A DNA stretch of 64,000 bases from Dermacentor variabilis. Lineage: Eukaryota; Arthropoda; Arachnida; Ixodida; Ixodidae. The notes beneath the pieces are model-generated. The model was not told where the DNA came from, did no database searches, and saw nothing but the letters and a program-made list of their open reading frames with translations. Shown piece by piece: positions 1 to 10,513 of this stretch; the first letter of the stretch is position 1, and each line of letters opens with the position of its first letter. The stretch spans positions 227,091,265-227,155,264 of the forward strand of contig NC_134570.1 in NCBI RefSeq assembly GCF_050947875.1. Direction: 5' to 3'. Made by a program: the position numbers and the translations under genes.

Positions 1-409
1 TGCAGACACGATTGTTATTGCGCAATGTGTGCTGTGTGCTTGCCAGCTCAAAATGGCCAGACCTGTTGAGAGGCCCTTTAAAAGCAGACTCCAGTTTACC
101 AACTCATTAGTATCCCCGTCGGATCGCCCGCTTATCATTATTTCACAATTTTTTTTACAGTCCGGTCGCCGTTACACAATACATTTCAGCACCGGCACGA
201 ACATAACGTCGCACTGGTCATTCATTAAGTGTCGCTCGCCCCAAAGCGCGCACTCACTTTTTCGTCTTCTTTTTTTCCTCGTGTAGTTGTAGGCTGGAAA
301 GGCCTTCCTTTCGACATCGCTGCCATCACCGGTTCATCTACATTCAGCGGTTCTCTCGCCTGAACTAATATTGTTTTAACTATTGTTGTAATCCCACCCC
401 TTATGCAAT
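1..409. other. no recognisable gene
   Basis: I see no domain, RNA gene or repeat end here. Short open frames exist on both strands but match nothing I recognise. The stretch lies just beyond the integrase end of the minus-strand Ty3/gypsy remnant, so part of it could be decayed downstream sequence of that element. Confidence 0.4.
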
Positions 410-1205
410 GCCCCCGTGTGGGTGCCGACAAGATTTACACGAGGCGACGTTACGGCAAGCGGAACGGTAAATACCGGGCCAAAAGAAACGATGCCGAACA
501 CAGTCATGTCTTTGAGACTCCCAGATGACAAGCGGCTAAAACATCATGCAACTGTGCGAGCACAGTCCCACGCATATGCTTGAGAACGACCAGTAGCGGT
601 TCAGGGCCATCAGGGTGCATGTTATAACGGTACAATATGCCATCTTGCAGCACAAACATACGCGAAGAGGGGGAACTTGTTAGGTCCGTCAGGGCTGAGA
701 ATGATGTCTCTCAGGGAAGGGTCGCGTCATTGCTCATTGCCGATGTCCCCAAATGCGTTAAGCGCGAGGACGCAAGTTGACTCGCCGGTCTCAGGCTGGT
801 CTGGTGGGCCTATACTGGATGATGTGACAAGCAATCCGCGTCCTCATGGAGTCGGCCTGTTTTATACACCGCTGTGTAAGAGTACTCTTGAAGCCGTAGA
901 GCCCACCGACCGAGTCGTCCGGCTGGACCTTTTAAAGACGAAAGCCAGCATAGTGCGTGGTGGTCGGTGATAACCGTGAAAGGCCGTCCATAGAGGTATT
1001 GGGCGAAATTTACCTCCTACTGCCCAAACGAGGGCGAGGCATTCACGTTCGGCGATCGAGTAATCGCGTTCGGCTGGTGACAGAAGGCGGCTATAGCGTA
1101 CGCAACGACACGTTCGCAACCGTGCTGTCGTTGTGCCAAAACAGCGCTGACACCGTGGCCGCTGGAGTCGGTGCGAACGACCTTTGGGGCGGACATGTCA
1201 AAGTG
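410..1205 (-). pseudogene. Ty3/gypsy pol remnant (RNase H to integrase zinc domain)
   Basis: Read on the minus strand through several frame changes, this is the C-terminal part of a Ty3/gypsy polyprotein. In order I see an RNase H segment with TDSSGHGVSAVLAQ (first catalytic Asp) near 1165, LLSPAERDYSIAERECLA near 1060 (second acidic position), [18 protein letters not shown] near 980, the connection motif HEDADCLS near 845, and near 460 RFFWPGIYRS followed by CKSC, typical of the zinc-binding N-terminus of Ty3/gypsy integrase. In the intact family these domains degrade the RNA strand and insert the cDNA. At least three frameshifts and several stops interrupt it, and no protease, RT palm, integrase core or LTR was found. 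It is an old, inactive fragment. Confidence 0.8.
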
Positions 1206-1608
1206 GCCGAGTCACTTTCAGGCATTCGGCTGTTTTTTATGCTGCGCCGATAACCTTGGTGATTAGCAATTTTCTGCTTTTGTGTAAGCACTATTGGGAA
1301 GAGCGTTCACAAGTCGGCCCGTCGGTCTGCCCCACCGGACGGTCGACGCTTGCTCAGGAAGCTTCACGTGTCCGTTGCCAACGAAGGCACTAAACGCAAA
1401 CGTGTCAGCCTGCGTGGACTGTTTCCTCCCCTGTTGGCCAGCACTAACCTGGCGGTCTGCGCATGCTCCGGCACCTCGGCGACATCTACGGGCTCGCAAC
1501 AGGATAAAGGACGGACGCCTCTGCGGTTCCACTTCAGTGGGTCTGGCGGCAGCATCGCAAACATGCGCTACAAATTTGCCTACTTCTTCTTACAGGTATG
1601 CAGTTGGT

Positions 1609-2444
1609 ATGGTTGTAAATGCTATAGAAATGATGATCGCTTCTTGTTGCTGCTGCCGGACCCTCCCACGTTCTTTTTCCCGAAAAGTGCTGCTTGTCTT
1701 GGTGCACATGTTGAAAAGCCTGTTGATTTTTTCAGGCGACATAGAAACTAATCCGGGTCCCATCACTGAAAAAATGTTCGCCGAATCGCTGCCAGGACAG
1801 GCTCGCATAAGCAACGAAATATCTGCACTAACCTCTAAAATTGCCTTTTTCTATGATCGTCTATCTAAACTAGAGTCACTTGTCGCCAACACCAAAGATG
1901 TCGGTGAGCGCGTGCAGGAACTAGAAAGAACTGTTTCTGGTCTTTCAGATATGATCCAAAAGCTGGAGCGTAAGAATGACGACCTTGAAAATCGGTCGCG
2001 ACGGAATAACTTGGTTATTCATGGTTTATCTGAAACACTGAATGAGACACCTGAGGCACTCCTTACTTCAGTACTAAGCATGCTGACGTCAAAGCTTGAC
2101 GTCACGTGTGAAACATCGAGCGTTGCCACAGACTTGGGCAAAAAAGGACAGGTAACGGTAGACCAGTAATTATCAAACTGTTGGATTTTCGAACTAAATT
2201 ATATATCTTAGCTAACGCACGCAAACTGAAAGGTTCAAACATTTACATCAGTGAAAACTTTCCTGCACGCGTGCGACAGGTGCGCAGATGCCTATGGAAG
2301 AATTCAACGGAACTCAGAAAAGTCGCAAAGAAAGTACGGTTACAGCAAGAGCACCTTATCGACAGTGTTCGGTACGAGTGGAGCGACGCCAGAAAGTGCG
2401 TTGTTAGGGCGTCTGATTACACCGCTCCCAAGAATTCCAACTGA
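1609..2444 (+). pseudogene. CR1-like LINE ORF1: 2A motif, coiled coil, L1-ORF1-like domain
   Basis: This is the first ORF of a non-LTR retrotransposon. The Met at 1609 is a guess; the same frame is open upstream to 1294. After a Cys-rich stretch and a hydrophobic segment (VLLVLVHMLKSLLIFS) comes GDIETNPGP, a 2A-type ribosome-skipping motif. Downstream is a heptad-rich segment (about 1800-2010, RLSKLESLV, VQELERTVSG, IQKLERKNDDLENRSRR) and then NNLVIHGLSE, as in L1-ORF1-like RNA-binding proteins. A frameshift near 2150 moves the protein to another frame, where RPVIIKLLDF, ARKLKGSNIYISE and ARVRQVRRCLWKNS continue the same domain to 2444. In intact relatives this protein packages element RNA. 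The frameshift makes this copy defective. The endonuclease ORF follows directly. Confidence 0.75.
1735..1761 (+). other. 2A-type ribosome-skipping motif
   Basis: The codons read GDIETNPGP, fitting the conserved D-(V/I)-E-x-N-P-G-P core of 2A peptides, where the ribosome skips the bond before the last Pro. It is preceded by a hydrophobic, signal-like stretch, as reported for some 2A sequences in LINEs and other metazoan proteins. The motif is intact although the host ORF is broken 0.4 kb downstream. Activity is inferred from the motif only. Confidence 0.8.
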
Positions 2445-2445
2445 C

Positions 2446-3764
2446 TTCCATAAAAAGAAACTGACACTTTTGAAGTTTAATGCGCGCAGCTTGGTTAACA
2501 AATATGTTTGTTTCAACAGGCTTGTAGAATGCCACAAACCATTAATAATATGTGTTACTGAGACTTGGCTAAATGACTCCATTTCTGAGAATGAATTTTT
2601 GCCGGCTGGTTACTCAGTGTTGAGAAATGACAGGACTGTTGATCGCGGTGGTGGCGTAGCGCTTTTTATTTCTAAAGATATTAAATACGTTCTGCTGCCA
2701 AAGCTTCATGATAGCGAATCGGTTTGGTGCAAGATTGACTTTGGCGGCTTTACTACTGTGATTGGCGCTGCATTCCGACCGCTAAATGATGTCAATTCAA
2801 TCCACGCTGTCACGGATTATATTGCAGTGAACAGGCTACAAAAAAGCCAGTTAATAATATGTGGCGATTTTAATGCCCCCTACATTGACTGGCGTTCTCT
2901 TTCTTCTACTGGACGTCATCGACGCATCTGCGACGCTCTAATCAATCTCGCTGTGTCGTATGATTTGACACAGGTCGTTAGCTCGTGCACCCGAGAGTCT
3001 GCTATTTTGGATTTGGTCTTCCTCAGTGATGGGCTCCTGTATAGCGAATGTGACACTGTGGAGGGCATCTCTGATCACAAGGCGGTAATTGTCGACCTAG
3101 ATATTGCTCTAGAGCCCAATAAACCAACATATAGTATTGTCCATGACTTTTCTCGAGCTAACGACAATTCTACCATCGCCTCGCTTGCATCACACTTTGA
3201 TGAGTTTATGTTTTCGAGTGATGTCTTAGGTGTTGACTTGTTAGTTGAAATGTTTCACAAAATTGCCCCCCCCCCCAAACAGTGCATAGCTAATTTCGTA
3301 CCAAAAAATGTGTAAAGCGAAACCCGAAACACCCTTGGTACACTAGAGAGATTATACAGTTCATTCGCCGGATAAAGCGTTTCCGCAGTGGCTCTCGCAC
3401 TCAGAATGTCCGAAAAAACTCAATGCTGACATCGCTTAGACAAACTCTTAAGACTAAAATGCAGCACGCTAGAGACTACTACTATAACAACACTCTGACG
3501 ACATTCCTAAAAGACAACCCATCTAAATTCTGGAAAACGGTTGTTCCTCCTGTGTCGAACTCAACTTCTATGGTCATTAACGGACAGTCGTGTTCAAATG
3601 CTGTCATGATCTCTGAAGCGTTCAATACATATTTTAAATCTGTTTTTGTTGAAGATAACGGCATTATCTCTAAGTTTCACTGTGGTAGTGCTTCAGCATG
3701 TTTTCCAAAACTTCAGATAACGATTAGCGGAGTTCAGAGCCTCTTGTTAAATATTGATTGGATT
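2446..3764 (+). pseudogene. CR1-like LINE ORF2 fragment: APE endonuclease plus start of RT linker
   Basis: The ORF2 product of CR1-type LINEs nicks target DNA and reverse transcribes element RNA. Here the APE-type endonuclease is nearly whole: LLKFNARSLVNK (2460s), CVTETWLNDS (2555), RGGGVALFIS, IICGDFNAPYIDW (2865) and ISDHKAVIVDL (3070). After a frameshift near 3305 the linker continues (KRNPKHPWYTREIIQFIRRI, ARDYYYN, FWKTVVPP, ISEAFNTYFKSVF) and stops near 3760, well before any RT motif (no GPQG or YADD follows). LINE copies are usually truncated at the 5' end; this one keeps the 5' half and lost the 3' half, so a later deletion or rearrangement is likely. It forms one element with the 2A-bearing ORF1 just upstream. 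Confidence 0.85.
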
Positions 3765-3767
3765 TAA

Positions 3768-5239
3768 AATATGGTTGGATATCGTTGGATTTAAAAGAGT
3801 ATATTATGTGTTTTCAGCTGCCATATCTGTGATAGCAAATTTTTTTATACATTTGCACTGATGTGTACCTGCTAATAACCTGCGCATACGAGTGTTTTGC
3901 ACACTCGTATGCGCAGGTGTAGTTGCTACTTTCGTTGCATTTGTCTGCAATCTCATGCTGTATTTGAATGAGTGCAATGCAGTACATTTCTCATTGTGCC
4001 TTGAAGCGACAAGCAGTCTAGTAAGATCTTTTTATACACTTTATTCACACATGTTTTGAACTAATGCGATTCAGATTCCTTTTACATGTTCGCAGGTGCA
4101 CTTTCCTTGAATGCTTCTCTACAAGGCTGCGCGCAGCCTCGTGTGGCGTTCCAAAGAGTGCAGTGGGTGTTTCGAAGTGACAAAGCTATTCTTGTGATAG
4201 TTTTAATAGCTTTCATTTTAACACTGTTCTACGGAAGGAACACGATTGAGATTGTTTTTACATACTCGTGTGTAGCGTGCTAGTATTTTTATATTTCTTT
4301 ATATATAAGAGTGCAGTGCCACGTTGGATTTGAAAGATGGCCGTATGCTTAGAATGGGGGAGGGGGGACAGAATGTTGAGCTAGTTAGTAGAGATGCACC
4401 GTAGCAAAAGGTAAAGTGCAGAAGAGAAAGCGACAGAACGCCGTACGTGCTCTTAGACGGCGTTTAACCTGTCGTTTTCCCTTGTGTCTGCGTGTGCACA
4501 CCTAATCCTCTTCTTTACGAGGGCAGTGTGTCGCTCTTTCGGCCCTGGAGTGAGGAGGCCATCCTAGTCAGGTTATTTTGTTCATTTGTGTTAAATGTAT
4601 TCTGCGGCGTGAGCCCAATTTAGATTACGTTTACGCTCGCAGATTCTATTTTATTACTCATTGCTCTGTGATTACCTACCTGTTAGAAAACTACCCACTG
4701 GTCGTGCGCTAGCGCTACACGTGGCAACTAAACATTGTCATGTGCTGTGCACGCCATCAGTTTTTTATTCCACCGTTGTAACATTTAAAAATTAATAAAG
4801 GTGATGCTTAGGACTTCAAAGTTTATTTATTGTGAAGATACTTAATGTATGTCAGCAAGTAAACCAAGCAGACGGTGTTACACAAGAATACAGAGTTACA
4901 TCATACATACCTTTATACACCAGCAGTGTGCACTAAAACAAAGGAACACAAGGTCAGCGAAACTATTATAGTGATTTAGCAGCACTAAAACAGAATAGGT
5001 AAAAATGACTAAAGCACGTAATACAGGTAAAAATTAACACTGTCACATATGTAACGTATGTCACTATTATGTAACTGCTGACTGCCCAGTGCGAGATTTA
5101 TACCAAAAAGAGGCAAGAAAGTCAGTACAGGCGCAGAGATCAATTTCATGGAAATAATTAAAATCATTTAGGCGCACTTAACATATAAAAACGATGTACA
5201 AAATCTTCAAATCTCACGGGGTTACTCAGCTTGGCCTAA
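3768..5239. other. no recognisable gene; one perfect hairpin
   Basis: AT-rich sequence without recognisable coding capacity. Directly after the truncated LINE there is a loose repetition of TTGGATTTAAAA at about 3756 and 3783, echoed at 4325 (TTGGATTTGAAAG). A perfect hairpin at 3878-3918 is listed separately. Confidence 0.4.
3878..3918. repeat. perfect 18-bp inverted repeat, 5-nt loop
   Basis: Left arm ACCTGCGCATACGAGTGT (3878-3895) is exactly complementary to the right arm at 3901-3918, with loop TTTGC between them. No poly-T run follows that would suggest a terminator and no gene is adjacent. It could be the centre of a foldback element or a palindrome left by a rearrangement at the truncated LINE end. 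Confidence 0.9.
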
Positions 5240-5890
5240 TTATCTTGACCTGCCATGGCACAGAGCCTGCTGCAGACAAGTAATCGGGAATTTCGTCTCC
5301 GAGTACCATGGCTGCAGCAGCAGGTCGATTGCTCCAACCGGTGCGCTTGCATGCCTCCAATGCCCATCCTGCATTGCCCCGCCACGCACAGCGTCACCAT
5401 CGCCTGCAGGGCAGTGCGCCGAGTCCACCATTAAGAAGTTGTGAAGGCACATTGCTGCCTTCACCAAGTCAGTGAGCAGCTCAGGCTGTCAATGCCTAGA
5501 AAAGCTCTCCACCACGAAACGAGGATTCCAAATGCGTTCTCCACGCATTTTCTAGCCCTTGATAGACGACAATTAAATATACATTTCCTGTCGTACCTTC
5601 CTGGGTACGGACGCATTAAATATGTGCGCAACGGGAATGCTGCGTCACCTACTATAAGAACGGGCAACCCATTGACTGCTGCAGGGGGCAGCTCCGTAGT
5701 CCACGCTCAAAAACTTCGCTAATGGAGCTTTCATTAAAGAAAGCACCATCCTTCCTTGGGCCCCGACCAAGGAAGGATTTCGTACGTGGGAGTTCCCGGG
5801 AGTGTACGTATTAGAATTTACGACGTTTATTCGCGCCAGGCTGGAAAAGACGGTGCCTTGTTCCCGTCGCAGAAACTTCCTGTCCAAGGC
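5240..5890 (-). pseudogene. PIF/Harbinger-type DDE transposase remnant
   Basis: On the minus strand the segment 5461-5667 encodes LIVGDAAFPLRTYLMRPYPG, then FNCRLSRARKCVENAFGIL, the standard C-terminal signature of PIF/Harbinger transposases (GDxAFPL with a catalytic Asp; FNYRLSRAR-VENAFG with a catalytic Glu). Downstream at 5240-5467 a further piece includes AAMCLHNFLM, matching the usual CxLHNFL end of this family. Upstream, in another frame around 5690-5740, FFNESSISE resembles the segment preceding GDxAF. Intact proteins excise and reinsert the element with 3-bp target duplications. Several frameshifts separate the pieces and no inverted-repeat ends were identified, so this is a dead fragment. 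Confidence 0.75.
5748..5778. repeat. perfect 12-bp hairpin
   Basis: ATCCTTCCTTGG (5748-5759) pairs exactly with CCAAGGAAGGAT (5767-5778) around a 7-nt loop. It sits inside the Harbinger remnant, so it may be a chance palindrome of the decayed coding sequence. Confidence 0.7.
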
Positions 5891-8740
5891 ACACCGAGCT
5901 TCCCCGGAATCGGGGGCTGGAGATAAGCTCGCGGCTGGTTTCCTTTGGGTTGCACAACATGTGAGAGGTTCCGCGCAACCTGGCGATTTGCTAGCCTTTG
6001 CGAGGAGTTCGGTATGATTTCATTACGTGAAATTTTTATTGCGAAAGCAATTATAGGGACACTTCAAGCACATGTCAGCCGTCGCCAAGTTCCGTGTAAA
6101 GTCGAAGAGCGATAACACCGTCACCGCGCAAAATTACTAAAAATTGCCGAGTTACTGACCACTCGAGGCCCTTTGCGTGTAGTCGCGGGCTTCTTTCAAG
6201 CTCGGAAAAACACTTTTTAGCGGTATTGAGCAACAGAAAGCTGTATCGGCAGTTTTTCATGTTGCTCAACAATTTTCTCGTTGCCACTTTTGATCGAATT
6301 ATAATATTTTAGAAGTTGATTATTGAATTAGGACTCATTATCTAATTAGGCGGAATTCGTCCTCGTGCTCTTCGTTTACGCTGCATATTCGAACGTGGTC
6401 AGCCTCACACACTGCCTCTCCTTTTAGCAGTCGCGATGCGCTGAACAACAAATTGGCTGATGTTAGCAGAGTCACTGGAAACGAAATATGGTGATCGTAA
6501 TTAAGAGTCGGAGCAAGCGATGCACACTGGGCTTGCAGCGTGCTCACTTGATATCGCATCGGTAAAAATTCTCTGCGCAGAGAAGCGCGAACAGTGGAAG
6601 CACGGGTTGAGGACACAGAAAATGTAATCGGCTCAAGTTCCACGTATTAAAATATACCGGTGGTAAATCATGGTCCCGCGATAATTCTGGCGAAAGTGGC
6701 ACGCCACACTCGCCACGACGAATGCTGCAAACTGCTATTGTGCCAAGAGTGCGTGTGGCTACCTTTATTAAAGCTCATGCTAACTTCACCAATATCAAAG
6801 CATCATATGCATCGGGCTAAAAACTAGGGCGAAGCTAGCGTTGCCGTGAATCATGCACGGCAATCAACGCAAATCGAAATCTTGCCTCTCGGCCGCGCAC
6901 CGTGCGCGCAATCAGGCTTGCCTCAGTAAACATAAATGTACACGAGACGTGTGAGTGCTTCGAGATGTAGATTACTAGGCGAATTTCGTAACAGCGCCCA
7001 TGTACGCGATTGGCCTCTTCGCGTTCGTCGTCCATGACGCAGTGCGCGCCGACGAGAGGGGACGATGCCGTAAACGTTGGCTCCTTTGTTGGCCTGCACC
7101 AGGTCAACAAAACACCTTTGTTAGACACCAGGTTGTTTTGCAGCTAAGCCGCACGCATTCAACGCTTGCAATACGAAAATAACGGTGGCTGAACGAGCTG
7201 AGCCGCTGCAGACGTCGAACACTTCGCAGTCGGTATCGCGTGGTGACGTTTTCTACGTCACGGAGAGATTCCGTCAGACGGCGCCACGCTATGTCCTTGA
7301 CGGAGCAGAGTTGCGCTTTATGTTCCAGCTCTAGTGTTCCTGTAAAAGAACACTGTCCAGCTCTACACTGAAGACTTTTTCGCGCGCGCAGGTGGCAAAT
7401 GACGTGCAGTGATTTATTTGCTTTTTTGTCTGCTGGTCGCGAGCTACAGTGGCAATTGTTTGCAAGCGCTGAGCAAGATTACACTTTTTAATGCAGGCCC
7501 CACTCGAACGATTGGCGTAGCCGGAGAGGTGCCAAGCCCCCGGAATGCTTAGTTTCTATGTACATATATACACGCACATATACAACCACACGCACGAACG
7601 TACATATAAAGGGTGGGAGGCCCCCTCGATCCCTCGATATAATATCCTGATTACGTCAGTGGCTTGAACAGCTCAGACGTTCGCGTGCAAACGCGTATTA
7701 CCTTGCAACAAAAAAACTGTGCAATGTTTTTCAGTATGCACATGAAGTTTTCTCGCGGAGGAGGAAGGTAAGAAATGTATTAAAGGGCGTTTAGAGAAAA
7801 CTTCACACACGTATGGTAGACATTTGAGCACATTTTGGCTGCCGAAACGAGACGAATAATAAATGTGAACAAAAATATCGCGCCTGCAATTATGTCAGTG
7901 ACCGTTGACAGTCATTCATCGTTAACCGTCGTTCACAGTGGCTGCTCGTTTTCAAGATATGCGCTGCAGACAGGTAGATTTAAACGCATTTCAAATGTTC
8001 ACATGCGCATATTTTATGCAAACCTTTTGTTTACGTTTCATACCGCAAACTTAACAGCTTCTTCGTAGCAGCAAATCTGCAAGTGGAAAAAGATTCAATA
8101 TGCACGAGCTTTAAGATCAAGTTTATTTCGTTCAAGGGAATGCATGAGCAATGGCTGGTGGCAACAGGGGATGAGTGCTGGTTCTTGGAGCCTTCGGGGG
8201 CAGAATTCAAAGCCACTGGAAAGGCAACAAGTTATGAAGAGCAACAACAGGTTATCTTTATTGTACTAATCACATAAGATGGCAAATTTGCAAGTTCGTT
8301 ATTCCCACATTGCAGACTTTAATATGACAACACATTTTTCTTTATCTCTTCATACTACTCAGGTTAATTTACTATAACACAGCGCTTATTAAACGTACAA
8401 ACAGAATTCTACATTCCTCATGTCTACTAAGGCTGATCGAACAAGCAAGGTATTGCGGGCGGTAAATGCTGAAGCTATCACAGCTGTGTGATCACTGGGC
8501 GCTCACGATGTTTTTGCTTACTACAAAACAATGAACACCAGCAAATCAATCGACCTTACATGAAAAATCAGTGCGTGACAAAACATTAAAAGAAAGATAC
8601 GAAAAGAAAACAGGGTGCAGCCGGCAAAGTGTATCTGCTAGTATTTACTCTGTTTTGAACACACTGTTCTAGAGCCACATAGAACAATCGTACAAGCAAC
8701 ACAACGAATTGGGCGAGTTCGTAAGTTAACATTCTTCGCG
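5891..8740. other. no recognisable gene; possible dispersed tick repeat at 6027-6350
   Basis: No domain is recognisable. Around 6027-6070 the sequence ATTGCGAAAGCAATTATAGG, followed by GACACTTCAAGC, resembles a dispersed repeat I associate with tick genomes (a short TTGC-GCAA hairpin followed by GGACACT), but I cannot confirm its limits. At 7556-7610 there is an imperfect purine/pyrimidine-alternating stretch rich in ACATATA and ACGCACA. A TGTTC-GAACA hairpin-like motif lies at 7320-7360. The rest shows nothing I can name. Confidence 0.3.
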
Positions 8741-8809
8741 CATATGTGGAGCGCGACACAGCCGTGTCGTCCTTTCTTTGTACAGCGTCTGTGTCGCGTT
8801 GCACATATA
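8741..8809. repeat. imperfect inverted repeat, 21-bp arms
   Basis: The arm at 8741-8761 (CATATGTGGAGCGCGACACAG) and the arm at 8789-8809 are complementary at 18 of 21 positions with a 27-nt spacer. It has no coding context and is most simply a small foldback or MITE remnant. Confidence 0.7.
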
Positions 8810-8811
8810 CT

Positions 8812-9869
8812 CCAAAACTTGCACAAGTGAACAACCTCTCACGCCAGGCGTACGCATTTCAGCGTGTACAGGAGTTCTACTCGAGATAAATGCTGCTTTA
8901 ATGTAAACAAGCCGAACTCACCTCTTTGAACAAGGCGAACGCACCTCGCATATCCTGGTCCCTTTCGGAGCCGGCCGGTCTCGTCCGTTCGCACGGCACG
9001 GATTCGCACGGCACGGCACAAAAAGCTTTGCTACCTTCCGTGCGGTTTGTGCGCTTTGCTGCGCTGCACCTCGTCATACTGGAATACAGGTGTCAAATTG
9101 ATGTGCTTTGTATCACTTCACCAAAGTCATTAACTTAATATCGTCGAATACCGTGCCTGCAACCCGGAGCCGAGTGGTGCAACGCGCGCTCGATGGTCCG
9201 GAAACGAGTCGACGCCGTGTTCGTAAAGTTGGCTTCGCAGCGGCGCAGTTGAACATTCGACGTCATTTTGCACCACGTAATAGCGCTCGGCGAAGAACGG
9301 TGCGAGCGGCGCCGGAAATGTTATGCGCAACTCTGCTCCCTGCGGGAGCATTAGCAGGAACCTGAATGGAAACAGCTTTTCGTAGCGGCCGTGAAGTTGC
9401 GCTCCCGGACGCAGAGATGGCGCGAATTCGCGCGGCACGCGCGCCTAACGGTAGGGGAAGCAAATTTCTTCCAGCGGCTGGCATCGCTATCGTTGCGCTA
9501 TCCGATAAGGTCCCTGAATAAAACTAAGGCGGTAACTGATGACGCGCGCGTGGTAGAAACGAAATGCCATGCGAAAACACTGCTGCAGCGCACGGAAGTG
9601 ACGTCACAGTTGTGACCACGCGACTGTGACGTTTAAACAAGTGTGTTTAAACAAGTTTTCTGCCGTAATAACCAGGACTCGGACTGCGATTGCAGGAGTC
9701 ATCTGCAGGTTCATGAGGCAGAAGCACCTTCCACTTGCTTCAGCTCCTGTCTGACCTCACCCCTCAGCACGATGGCCCAAAGTTCACGATGCCGTGATGT
9801 ACCCGGAGGTAAACGACACAACCTGTCGGCGCAGCCCTCAGAGCAGCCGATATCTTGACTATCGATGCG
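8812..9869. other. no recognisable gene
   Basis: CpG-richer than the surroundings (9150-9480), with short open frames on both strands but no recognisable domain. GTTTAAACAAGT is repeated in tandem at 9630-9655. Nothing else stands out. Confidence 0.35.
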
Positions 9870-10200
9870 AAGGATAACTGCAATGACAACTGCGAAGCTT
9901 GCAAGGCTGGGACGATAAGTTCCTTCAGTGGCATCTATTCTGTAGGCCTAGCCCTCGAAATGAACAGCACATAGAATGCCACCACAACAATTACTGTTCC
10001 AAAGCTCGCAAGGCTGGGATAGCAAGTCTCGTCTGGAGGCTGATCGTGCAGGCCTAGCCCTTGAAAGCACCAGCTGTGTGCCTGCCAATATTCTGCGCCT
10101 TCATCATGATGGGTACTCCAAGGTTTGCGAGGCTAGAAAGCTGAGGTCTTCCCATCTGAAATTCGGAAACTTTGCCCTTCAAGCAGCCAGCACTGTCACA
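9870..10200. repeat. three degenerate tandem copies of a ~110-bp unit
   Basis: A unit containing GCTTGCAAGGCTGGGA, then about 40 bp later TAGGCCTAGCCCTCGAAA and CAGC, recurs as GCTCGCAAGGCTGGGA ... CAGGCCTAGCCCTTGAAA ... CAGC near 10001-10075 and in weaker form as GTTTGCGAGGCTAGAAAG ... TTTGCCCTTCAAGCAGCCAGC-like sequence near 10122-10190. Spacing is 108 then about 121 bp. Parts of each unit are open (GLALE, AGLALES, FALQAAS in comparable positions), so a repeated coding exon is possible, but stops interrupt the first copy. Confidence 0.6.
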
Positions 10201-10513
10201 GCAGTATTAAAGATAGGAGGAACCGCGAGGATGTTTGATGTTTACAAACAAATCATGTTGCATCCTTGGCTGTGGTCTCACAAGTGCCCTAGGGACAGAA
10301 AAGGCTGAAATACGGGATATTGAGCAGCTGAGAGTTATGGGAATGTTCTTGCACAGTGACATCAAAGAAGTCACGAAGAAAAGTGATAGAATACCTTCAT
10401 CTCTGTCAGTAATAGTCGGGAAGTTCGACGTAGTTTGCTCGCATCTGCAATTGATGAGACAGGAGTTGAAGAAACTAGACCTCCAGATTCATAAGACTAT
10501 TAATCTGGATTAA

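Noticed and set aside
5811..6017. Coding continuation of the Harbinger transposase on the plus strand
   Set aside because: The transposase motifs are all on the minus strand; the plus-strand frame shows no domain.
10235..10513. 92-codon plus-strand frame as a host exon
   Set aside because: It is open and has a plausible helical composition, but I see no domain, splice context or coding signature strong enough to list it as a gene.
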